Shown: piece after piece, positions 15,064 through 20,471 of the stretch
Layout: each line of letters begins with the position of its first letter
How positions within the stretch are numbered: position 1 is the first letter of the stretch
NCBI GenBank assembly: GCA_964617565.1
Contig: CAZTYH010000059.1
Location: forward strand, 1-20,471
Source: JAKJGV01 sp964617565
GTDB taxonomy: Bacteria > Verrucomicrobiota > Kiritimatiellia > CAIQIC01 > JAGNIJ01
Length of the DNA stretch: 20,471 bases
Reading direction: 5' to 3'
Notes under the pieces: model-generated
Told to the model about the DNA's origin: nothing
Databases searched by the model: none
What the model saw: only the letters and a program-made list of their open reading frames with translations
Program-made: the position numbers and the translations under genes

Positions 15064-15801
15064 ATGGCGAAAACAAAGCGAACACGAAAGCCCGCCTACA
15101 AACGCGTGGTGCTCAAGTTAAGCGGAGAAGCGCTGCAGAATCGGGCCGCCTGCGACTGTCTCGATCCGACGGCCCTTGCGTCCATCGCCGACCAGGTCTC
15201 CAAGGCACGCCAAATGGGCGTCGAAGTCGCCATTGTCGTAGGGGGCGGAAATATCTTCCGCGGACTCCCCGGCCAGAACGGCGGAATTGACAGGACCACC
15301 GGCGATTCGATGGGCATGCTCGCGACCGTGATCAACAGCCTCGCGCTGCAGTCCGCCATCGAGCGAGCCGGCATCGAAACCCGCGTGATGAGCGCGATCG
15401 CCATGCCCGCTGTCGCCGAGCCGTTTATCCGTCGCCGCGCCGTCCGGCATCTCGAAAAGGGCCGGGTCGTCATTTTCGGGGCAGGCACCGGGAATCCTTA
15501 TTTCACCACCGACAGCGCCGCCGCCTTGCGCGCCAGCGAGATCAATGCCGATCTTGTCATGAAAGGAACCAAGGTGGACGGAGTCTACGACGCCGACCCG
15601 ATGAAAGTACCGACCGCCAAGCGATTCCGCGATATCACCTACGCTGAAGCGTTGAATCGGCAACTCAAGATCATGGATGCCGCGGCGTTTTCCCTTTGCA
15701 TGGAGAACCGAATCCCGATAATTGTTTTCAACTTTTTCAAGAAAGACGAAATGATCCGCGTACTGCGGAACGAGCCGGTCGGCACGCTGGTACACGATTG
15801 A
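15064..15801 (+). CDS. pyrH: UMP kinase PyrH
   Basis: A 245-residue bacterial UMP kinase of the amino-acid-kinase fold, phosphorylating UMP to UDP in the cytoplasm as the first step toward UTP and CTP; the family is hexameric and usually inhibited by UTP and activated by GTP. Visible motifs: VVLKLSGEAL (15-24), VVGGGNIFRG (58-67), GDSMGMLATVINSLAL (80-95), GAGTGNPYFTTDSAAALR (139-156), KGTKVDGVYDADP (167-179) and KIMDAAAF. Length is normal (about 240). GAAAGGA (15051-15057) fixes the ATG at 15064, discarding a longer in-frame version from 14992. It is followed by frr after 22 bases, the usual order. The common upstream partners rpsB and tsf are not adjacent here. Confidence 0.97.
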   Translation: MAKTKRTRKPAYKRVVLKLSGEALQNRAACDCLDPTALASIADQVSKARQMGVEVAIVVGGGNIFRGLPGQNGGIDRTTGDSMGMLATVINSLALQSAIERAGIETRVMSAIAMPAVAEPFIRRRAVRHLEKGRVVIFGAGTGNPYFTTDSAAALRASEINADLVMKGTKVDGVYDADPMKVPTAKRFRDITYAEALNRQLKIMDAAAFSLCMENRIPIIVFNFFKKDEMIRVLRNEPVGTLVHD

Positions 15802-15823
15802 TCAAAGGCAAGGAGAACACGCC

Positions 15824-16387
15824 ATGGAATCATTGGACGATGTGTTGCTGGAAGCAGACGATAAAATGAACAAGTCCGTCTCCGTTCTTCAACAGGAGCT
15901 TTCCGGTTTGAGGTCGGGCAAGGCCTCGCCCACCCTCGTGGACAGCATTGAGGTGGACTACTATGGCACCAAAACGAAACTCAAGCAGTTGGCCAATATC
16001 TCCACACCGGAACCGCGCCTGATCGTGATTAACGCATTTGACCCGTCCTCGTTGCAGGCAATCGAAAAGGCGATTCTTGCAGCCAATATCGGCATCACGC
16101 CGATGAACGACGGCCGTGTGATCCGCGTCCCGATTCCTGAACTCAGCGAACAGCGCCGCAAAGAACTGGTGAAGGTGGCGCACCGCATGACCGAGGAAGC
16201 CAAGGTGGCCGTCCGCAATGTCCGCCGCGAAGCAAACGAGCAGATCAAGGTCCTGCAGAAGAACGGCAAGATGTCGGAGGACGAGCGCGACGAAGGGCTC
16301 AAGGAAATCCAGAAATACACCGACGACTATTCCAAGAAAGTGGACGATCTTCTCGCGGCCAAAGAGAAGGATCTCATGACGGTATAG
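15824..16387 (+). CDS. frr: Ribosome recycling factor
   Basis: A 187-residue ribosome recycling factor, which with EF-G splits post-termination ribosomes. The typical sequence is complete: LSGLRSGKASPTLVDSIEVDYYG (split: LRSGKASPTLVD, then VDYYGTKTKLKQLANIS), INAFDPSSLQAIEKAI, GRVIRVPIPELSEQRRKEL, the long helix through RNVRREANEQIK and the C-terminal helix ending in KVDDLLAAKEKDLMTV. Its two-domain L shape (three-helix bundle plus small beta domain at about 30-105) fits. AAGGAGA (15810-15816) precedes the ATG. It forms an operon with pyrH. The last 14 bases are also the 3' end of mutY on the other strand, and no terminator is seen between them. Confidence 0.97.
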   Translation: MESLDDVLLEADDKMNKSVSVLQQELSGLRSGKASPTLVDSIEVDYYGTKTKLKQLANISTPEPRLIVINAFDPSSLQAIEKAILAANIGITPMNDGRVIRVPIPELSEQRRKELVKVAHRMTEEAKVAVRNVRREANEQIKVLQKNGKMSEDERDEGLKEIQKYTDDYSKKVDDLLAAKEKDLMTV

Positions 16388-17486
16388 CGCGTTTCAGCGT
16401 CTCGATGATCTTCAGGTCCGCCGCGGAGAACGCGTATTTCCGTAGTCCGCCGACCGGTGTCCACGCGAAGTCCGCGCAATGAATCGCGCGCGGCCGTCCC
16501 GAAACAATGCGCGCCCAATGCGCATGCAACGCAATCGTGAAATGACTGTAAGCGTGGTGAACAATCACCAGCCTCCGGCCTACCGCGGTCGTAATGCCCA
16601 GCTCTTCCTTCAACTCGCGCGCGATGCATTCCTGCATGCTTTCCCCCGGCTCAAGGGTTCCGCCCGGGAACTCCCACAGACCGCCCAGCATGGAAGACTC
16701 CTTGCGTTGCGCGATTAAAAACTCCCCGCGCCGATTGACGACCACTCCCGCGCCGACGACCTTGTGCGGCACCTGCGCGCGCCGGCGCTTGACGGGATAG
16801 CGCTCCGGCTTACCCGACGCCCGCCCCTTGCACACGCGGCATAAAGGACACGTGCCGCACTTCGGGTTCCGCGGAAGGCAACAGGTCGCCCCCAGTTCCA
16901 TCAACGCCTCGTTCACCAGCGCCGCCTTGCCGGGCAAAAGCAATCGGTCCGCTGCCGCCTGCAATTCGCTTCGCGCTCCGGTTGAGCCGACCTCCTTCTT
17001 GAAGGACAGCACACGGGCAAGCACGCGAATCACATTGCCGTCCAGCACAGCCGCGTCATATCCGAACGCGAGGCTTGCCACGGCATTCGCCGTGTATGGG
17101 CCCACGCCCGGCAACTTTACAAGCTCACCGGGCGTGCGCGGAAAACGGCCGCCCAATTGCCGCACGATAAAGCGCGCCGCATCCTGCATGTTGCGCGCAC
17201 GCGCGTAGTAACCCAAGCCTTCCCACAGCTTGAGAACATCTCCGCGGGGAGCCTCGGCCAGGGCGCGAAGCGACGGAAAGCGCTTCATGAACCGCGCATA
17301 GTAAGGGATCACCTGGTCCACGCGCGTTTGCTGCAACATCAGCTCTGCAACCCACACGCGATAAGGAGTTCTGTTCCTGCGCCACGGCAGCGGACGCCGG
17401 TGTTTCACGAACCATGGAAGAAGTTTCGAACGAATCTCTCTTTGAATTAGTTGCAGCGATTGGGAAGTGTATGGCCGTGATTGCAT
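16374..17486 (-). CDS. mutY: A/G-specific adenine glycosylase MutY with complete C-terminal Nudix box
   Basis: A 370-residue base-excision repair enzyme that removes adenine mispaired with 8-oxoguanine. The catalytic Glu48 is in WVAELMLQQTRV, the helix-hairpin-helix is LPGVGPYTANAVASLAF (125-141), and Asp149 is in LDGNVIRVLAR. The 4Fe-4S ligands follow the C-X6-C-X2-C-X5-C pattern (Cys203, 210, 213, 219). The C-terminal domain (about 240-370) senses 8-oxoG in MutY; here it keeps a full Nudix signature, with Gly276, Glu282 and Arg290-Glu291-Leu-x-Glu294-Glu295-Leu-Gly. The start ATG overlaps the stop of the lipoprotein gene by one base (TGATG), indicating coupling. The 3' end overlaps frr tail to tail by 14 bases. 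Length is normal (about 350-370). Confidence 0.96.
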   Translation of the reverse strand: MQSRPYTSQSLQLIQREIRSKLLPWFVKHRRPLPWRRNRTPYRVWVAELMLQQTRVDQVIPYYARFMKRFPSLRALAEAPRGDVLKLWEGLGYYARARNMQDAARFIVRQLGGRFPRTPGELVKLPGVGPYTANAVASLAFGYDAAVLDGNVIRVLARVLSFKKEVGSTGARSELQAAADRLLLPGKAALVNEALMELGATCCLPRNPKCGTCPLCRVCKGRASGKPERYPVKRRRAQVPHKVVGAGVVVNRRGEFLIAQRKESSMLGGLWEFPGGTLEPGESMQECIARELKEELGITTAVGRRLVIVHHAYSHFTIALHAHWARIVSGRPRAIHCADFAWTPVGGLRKYAFSAADLKIIETLKRAIPS

Positions 17487-18058
17487 CAGTCCTGGATCAA
17501 CTCCACGGCGGGCGGGTTTGTCGGAGCGCTCAGCCGCTGCAGCGATGAACTGTCCGCACCCAGCTCCTTGGCTGTTAAATCCCTGGGACCATCCACCAGC
17601 TTGAGACTGAGATCCACCACCCAGGCCAGGCCTCGCTTCTCAACAGTGCCGTCCACGTCCAACACCGTGTAGCTGAACCAGACCTCGTGACGCCCCACCC
17701 CTTTTCTCCGGGCTTGCCACCGCGGAAACAGGACATCGCCTTTCGATCCATCCGTGAGCCTCTGCACCCAGGCCCCGGTATTGCCGACGCCATCCGGGGA
17801 TTCCTGTTCACGAACCATCTTTATCGCGGCATCTTCTTCCTTGTCGCCGTCCAGCGTGACCCGGATGGATTCGCGTATCTGCCGCTCGGCCTCCATGGCC
17901 TCGATGTAGGCCCGCTCCTCTTCCGTTGTCCCCGCCCCACATCCACCCAGCAAAAAGACCATAGCCACACCGGCGGCTGACATTCTCCACAACCGGATTC
18001 CCCCGACAGAAGTTTTAGCAAATGCACACATGCCATGATGATAATGCCGCGTCCGCAT
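17486..18058 (-). CDS. Putative lipoprotein of unknown function
   Basis: A 190-residue protein with a lipoprotein signal: basic residues, hydrophobic VAMVFLL and the lipobox LGGC, Cys40 being the predicted lipidated residue. An acidic helical stretch (EEERAYIEAMEAERQIRES) follows, then a region rich in beta strands (VWFSYTVLDVDGTVEKRGLAWVVDL, split here as VWFSYTVLDVDG and LAWVVDLSLKLVDG) that may be a small sandwich domain. I cannot name the family. It probably sits on the inner face of the outer membrane or on the inner membrane. Starts at 18031 or 17983 are alternatives; none has a good Shine-Dalgarno, but the last would remove the basic N-region. It leads an operon with mutY (TGATG overlap), a pairing with no evident functional reason. 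Confidence 0.75.
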   Translation of the reverse strand: MRTRHYHHGMCAFAKTSVGGIRLWRMSAAGVAMVFLLGGCGAGTTEEERAYIEAMEAERQIRESIRVTLDGDKEEDAAIKMVREQESPDGVGNTGAWVQRLTDGSKGDVLFPRWQARRKGVGRHEVWFSYTVLDVDGTVEKRGLAWVVDLSLKLVDGPRDLTAKELGADSSSLQRLSAPTNPPAVELIQD

Positions 18059-18083
18059 GTTTCCAGCAGAAAGAGATTTTGCT

Positions 18084-18112
18084 TTGACCCCCCCCGCCGA
18101 AACGACTATGTT
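18084..18112 (+). promoter_or_regulatory. Promoter with a C8 tract in its spacer
   Basis: TTGACC (18084-18089) and TATGTT (18107-18112) are exactly 17 bases apart, with five and four consensus matches. Eight consecutive C residues (18088-18095) begin in the -35 box and run into the spacer. The expected start near 18119 precedes the ribosome-binding site AGGAGA (18133-18138) for the next gene. Confidence 0.6.
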
Positions 18113-18144
18113 ATTTAACGGATGGGTTTGTGAGGAGAATAACT

Positions 18145-19338
18145 ATGGCGGAAGAAACCACCGACAACACCAACGACGTACCGCCGCCGAAAATCAAGCT
18201 GAATGGCGACGCGGCGCAGACAGGTGCCGATGCGGCACAACCGAAGGAACCCAAGATCGGCGCCGTTCCTCCAAGGGTCCAGTCACAAGTTCCACCCCAC
18301 AAGGAACAAACCGCGCGCATTGATTTTTCCAGCGCCCGTTTGCCGTCTCCAACGGCAAGGCTCAAAATCGGGAAACCGGGCGACGCAAAGAAATCCACGT
18401 CCAAAATTGATCTCCCTCCCGGCGTCAAGGATACCGTTCCGCACAACATCGAAGATCTTTCCAAGCGCTCCACCATCCGCATCACGACACCGATTGATAT
18501 TTCCCCGATCGCTCCCGCGGACCAGCAGGAAGCCGTCAAATCGTCCACTGTGAAAATAGATGATGCGGCCATGCAGCCGATGTCGGATGACCAGAAGGAA
18601 GAGGCGATCAAGAAGTCCACGGTCCGCATAGAAACCCCCGCCGAAATTCAGCCGATGTCCGCGGCGGACAAATCGGAACTCGCAAAAAAGACCACGGCGC
18701 GGGTGATCATTGATGAGGAGCGGGCAAAGGGCGATACCACGCGGATTGAACCGGCCGTTTCCGAACCCTCGGACGCCGCCAAGAAACGCACGGCACGCAT
18801 TGATCTGGGAGAGGTTCTCGACGAAGAAGAAGATATCTTCAAGCGCAGAACGGCGCTGATTGATTCATCCAAGTTTGCCGGGGCGACGGATGCTCCGGGC
18901 GCACCCCGCACGATCCGCATCAAGCGGCCGGACACGCCGCCGACCACGCAAATGCCACCGCCGGAGCCTGAAGCGGAGGAAGAGGTTGTTGTACCTGTTT
19001 CCCAAGCCGAGGCCGCCCGGAAGAGCGAAACAGCGCGAATTGATCTTCCACCTGAAGTCGCAGAGCAGCCGCCCACGCGAAAAAAGACGATTCGCATCAA
19101 GCGGCCCGGCGCCTCATCTACAGGCGGTAAGCCACTCGTAATAACCCGAACCCCCGTGGATTCAGGCGTTGGCATGAGCGCCAAGCCCAAGATTGTCGAA
19201 GAGGATAGCCCCGCTTTTGCGTGGATTGCATTGGCGGCGGTGCTGGTGGTGGCCGTCCTGATTTACGTGCTTGCGAGCCAGACGGGAACCATTGACCAGT
19301 TGTTGCCTGCAAGATTTCCTTATGCAGGAAGCCTCTGA
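18145..19338 (+). CDS. Tail-anchored Thr-x-Arg-Ile repeat protein, unknown function
   Basis: A 397-residue, mostly disordered-looking protein rich in Pro, Ala, Lys, Thr and Glu, with one membrane segment near the C-terminus (about 357-378) and a short tail of 19 residues. Along it, 13 copies of a Thr-x-Arg/Lys-Ile/Leu/Val motif occur, with Thr at residues 56, 70, 85, 110, 135, 159, 184, 198, 216, 236 (here TALI), 256, 296 and 315; many are preceded by Lys/Arg and followed by Asp or a Lys-Arg-Pro. No known domain is visible. The topology suggests the repeat region is cytoplasmic and anchored to the inner membrane, which is inference. Start: AGGAGA lies six bases before ATG 18145; GTG 18130 is within the ribosome-binding region. 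It has its own promoter and precedes trxA. Confidence 0.85.
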   Translation: MAEETTDNTNDVPPPKIKLNGDAAQTGADAAQPKEPKIGAVPPRVQSQVPPHKEQTARIDFSSARLPSPTARLKIGKPGDAKKSTSKIDLPPGVKDTVPHNIEDLSKRSTIRITTPIDISPIAPADQQEAVKSSTVKIDDAAMQPMSDDQKEEAIKKSTVRIETPAEIQPMSAADKSELAKKTTARVIIDEERAKGDTTRIEPAVSEPSDAAKKRTARIDLGEVLDEEEDIFKRRTALIDSSKFAGATDAPGAPRTIRIKRPDTPPTTQMPPPEPEAEEEVVVPVSQAEAARKSETARIDLPPEVAEQPPTRKKTIRIKRPGASSTGGKPLVITRTPVDSGVGMSAKPKIVEEDSPAFAWIALAAVLVVAVLIYVLASQTGTIDQLLPARFPYAGSL

Positions 19339-19372
19339 TCCGGACCGCTGCGTTTTTTCTGTGTCGTTACAC

Positions 19373-19400
19373 TTGCAATCTGCATGACGTAGCGCATAGT
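19373..19400 (+). promoter_or_regulatory. Tentative promoter for trxA
   Basis: TTGCAA (19373-19378) is followed after 16 bases by CATAGT (19395-19400), four matches at each box. It lies in the 93-base gap before trxA, upstream of the strong ribosome-binding site AGGAGG (19418-19423). Confidence 0.35.
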
Positions 19401-19431
19401 TGATTTCATGTTTTCACAGGAGGTTTGAATC

Positions 19432-19764
19432 ATGGCAGGACAAAACACGGTGCAGATTGACCAGTCGAATTGGCAGAGTGAAGTGATGAGCTCGAACATT
19501 CCCGTCCTGGTAGATTTCTGGGCGGAATGGTGCGGCCCCTGCAGAGCCATCGGACCGGTCCTCGAAGAACTGGGGAGCGAATTGGCCGGGCGCTTGAAGA
19601 TCGCCAAGGTCAACGTGGATGAAAACGCGGAACTCGCCGGTCAATTCGGAATCCGTTCCATCCCTACCCTGCTGGTCGTCAAGGGTGGAACGGTACAGCA
19701 GCAAATGGTGGGCGCCATGCCCAAGGCAGCGCTGAAGGCGAAGATCGAACCCTTTCTGGATTAA
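19432..19764 (+). CDS. trxA: Thioredoxin
   Basis: A 110-residue classical thioredoxin, a cytoplasmic protein-disulfide reductant kept reduced by thioredoxin reductase. The active site Trp33-Cys34-Gly-Pro-Cys37 is in VDFWAEWCGPCRAIGP, Asp28 precedes it, and the cis-proline Pro78 is in IRSIPTLLVVKGG. Length and pattern match TrxA with no signal peptide. AGGAGG (19418-19423) lies eight bases before the ATG, one of the strongest sites in the window. The stop codon TAA interlocks with the minus-strand stop of rph (TTAA at 19761-19764). It is probably transcribed alone or as a read-through from the repeat-protein gene. Confidence 0.97.
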   Translation: MAGQNTVQIDQSNWQSEVMSSNIPVLVDFWAEWCGPCRAIGPVLEELGSELAGRLKIAKVNVDENAELAGQFGIRSIPTLLVVKGGTVQQQMVGAMPKAALKAKIEPFLD

Positions 19765-20471
19765 GCAGAAATCCTGCTTTGTTCACGAACGAGCTTGAGG
19801 ATTCCTCTTCGCGCAAGCGAGAGCATTCGCTCGTGCTCCGATTCGCTGAAGGCGGCCTTCTCGGCAGTTCCCTGGATTTCCACGAAACGCCCAGACGCCG
19901 TCATTACGACATTCATGTCCACATCCGCTGCGACGTCTTCTTCGTAAGAGAGATCCAGCAACGCTTGCCCATTCACCATGCCCGCACTCACGGCGGCGAC
20001 CGCTTCATGAATCGGATCTTCCGTCAGCATCCCGCTTTTGAGCAGACCGTTTATCGCGAGGCGCAAAGCGATATACGCGCCGGTTATCGCCGCCGTCCGC
20101 GTCCCGCCATCCGCTTGGATCACATCGCAATCCACCCATATTGTGCGGGCGCCGATTTTTTCCAGGTCGGTCACGGCCCGTAAAGATCGGCCGATTAGAC
20201 GTTGAATTTCATGCGTACGCCCGCCCACACGCCCCGTGCTGGATTCCCGAGACGTTCGCTTGGCCGTCGAGTAAGGCAACAAGCTGTACTCTGCAGTCAG
20301 CCAACCGCCCTTGACCTTCTGTTCGCGCATCCAGCGGGGAACCGCCTCATCCACGCTCACCGCGCACATCACCTGCGTATGCCCGATACGCACAAGAACC
20401 GAACCGGCCGCCGCCGGCGCTGGGTTGGGGACAAATTCAACGGGACGGAGTTCGGAAGCGGTGCGGCCGTC
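19761..20471 (-). CDS. rph: Ribonuclease PH (5' end cut by window edge)
   Basis: The reading frame is open to the window edge, giving 236 residues; RNase PH is normally about 238-245, so only a few N-terminal codons are missing. RNase PH is a phosphate-dependent 3'-5' exoribonuclease that trims tRNA 3' ends. The sequence starts DGRTASELRPVEF, then GSVLVRIGHTQVMCAVSVDE, GGWLTAEYSLLPYSTAKRT, GRVGGRTHEIQRLIGRSLRAV, VDCDVIQADGGTRTAAITGA with the active-site acidic and Gly-Gly-Thr-Arg residues, and DLSYEEDVAADVDMNVVMT. All are expected family motifs. Some published annotation methods might start this gene internally at GTG 20393; the family's conserved N-terminus lies upstream of that. It is convergent with trxA. 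Confidence 0.95.
   Translation of the reverse strand, partial: DGRTASELRPVEFVPNPAPAAAGSVLVRIGHTQVMCAVSVDEAVPRWMREQKVKGGWLTAEYSLLPYSTAKRTSRESSTGRVGGRTHEIQRLIGRSLRAVTDLEKIGARTIWVDCDVIQADGGTRTAAITGAYIALRLAINGLLKSGMLTEDPIHEAVAAVSAGMVNGQALLDLSYEEDVAADVDMNVVMTASGRFVEIQGTAEKAAFSESEHERMLSLARRGILKLVREQSRISA
19763..19779. terminator. Short hairpin at the trxA/rph convergence
   Basis: AAGCAG (19763-19768) pairs with CTGCTT (19774-19779) around a five-base loop, immediately after the trxA stop, followed by only TGTT on the plus strand. It lies within the last codons of rph. It may act as a weak terminator for trxA. Confidence 0.35.

Noticed and set aside
19306..19328. CCTGCA/TGCAGG inverted repeat at the end of the repeat-protein gene as a terminator.
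   Set aside because: It is inside the coding sequence and not followed by a T-tract; a short T-run at 19353-19358 has no stem directly before it.
1..20471. CRISPR array, tRNA, rRNA, transposase or phage genes.
   Set aside because: No regularly spaced repeats, tRNA-like cloverleaf, rRNA segments or mobile-element proteins were seen on either strand.

Overview
This GC-rich (roughly 60% by eye) bacterial window carries tightly packed genes on both strands. There are no rRNA or tRNA genes, no CRISPR array and no recognisable transposase. The gene content looks like a Gram-negative-type bacterium: a lipoprotein with a lipobox, several Sec signal peptides, a pyrH-frr pair, a Rep/UvrD-type helicase and a YihY-type inner-membrane protein. 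The GHL10-type secreted glycosidase-like protein, the Thr-x-Arg-Ile repeat protein and the dispersed palindromes make a member of the PVC group (Verrucomicrobiota, Kiritimatiellota or Lentisphaerota) my best guess. That placement is inference and should be held loosely.

Layout. Positions 1-1500 are accessory in character. A small ORF overlaps a nucleotidyltransferase-fold gene (toxin-antitoxin-like arrangement), followed by a conserved protein of unknown function and a degenerate attC-like structure. The nucleotidyltransferase part is visibly poorer in G+C than the rest. Positions 1501-5600 hold a three-gene operon: two full-length MgtE magnesium transporters with a secreted alkaline-phosphatase-superfamily phosphodiesterase between them. 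Positions 5702-7033 encode an unrecognised multi-domain membrane protein with its own promoters. The 7034-7246 gap holds a perfect 30-bp palindrome and a hairpin at the end of the helicase gene.

Positions 7247-11234 are on the minus strand: a Nudix hydrolase gene coupled to a YihY/BrkB gene by an ATGA overlap, then an inverted-repeat element, then a UvrD/Rep helicase. Divergent from these, a dGTPase-like HD hydrolase (apparently leaderless) is followed by an 810-residue secreted GHL10-type protein. Next come pyrH and frr, the UMP kinase and ribosome recycling factor that usually travel together, here without rpsB and tsf just upstream.

Convergent to frr is a minus-strand pair, a lipoprotein and mutY, whose 3' end overlaps frr by 14 nt. 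Divergent from that pair is a tail-anchored Thr-x-Arg-Ile repeat protein with a C8 tract in its promoter spacer, followed by trxA. The window closes with rph (RNase PH) on the minus strand, missing only its first few codons. Nucleotide-pool and nucleic-acid housekeeping recurs (Nudix, dGTPase, MutY, PyrH, RNase PH, helicase).

The strongest candidates for something undescribed are the Thr-x-Arg-Ile repeat protein, the mgtE-phosphodiesterase-mgtE operon, the overlapping small-ORF/nucleotidyltransferase pair and the two palindromic elements.
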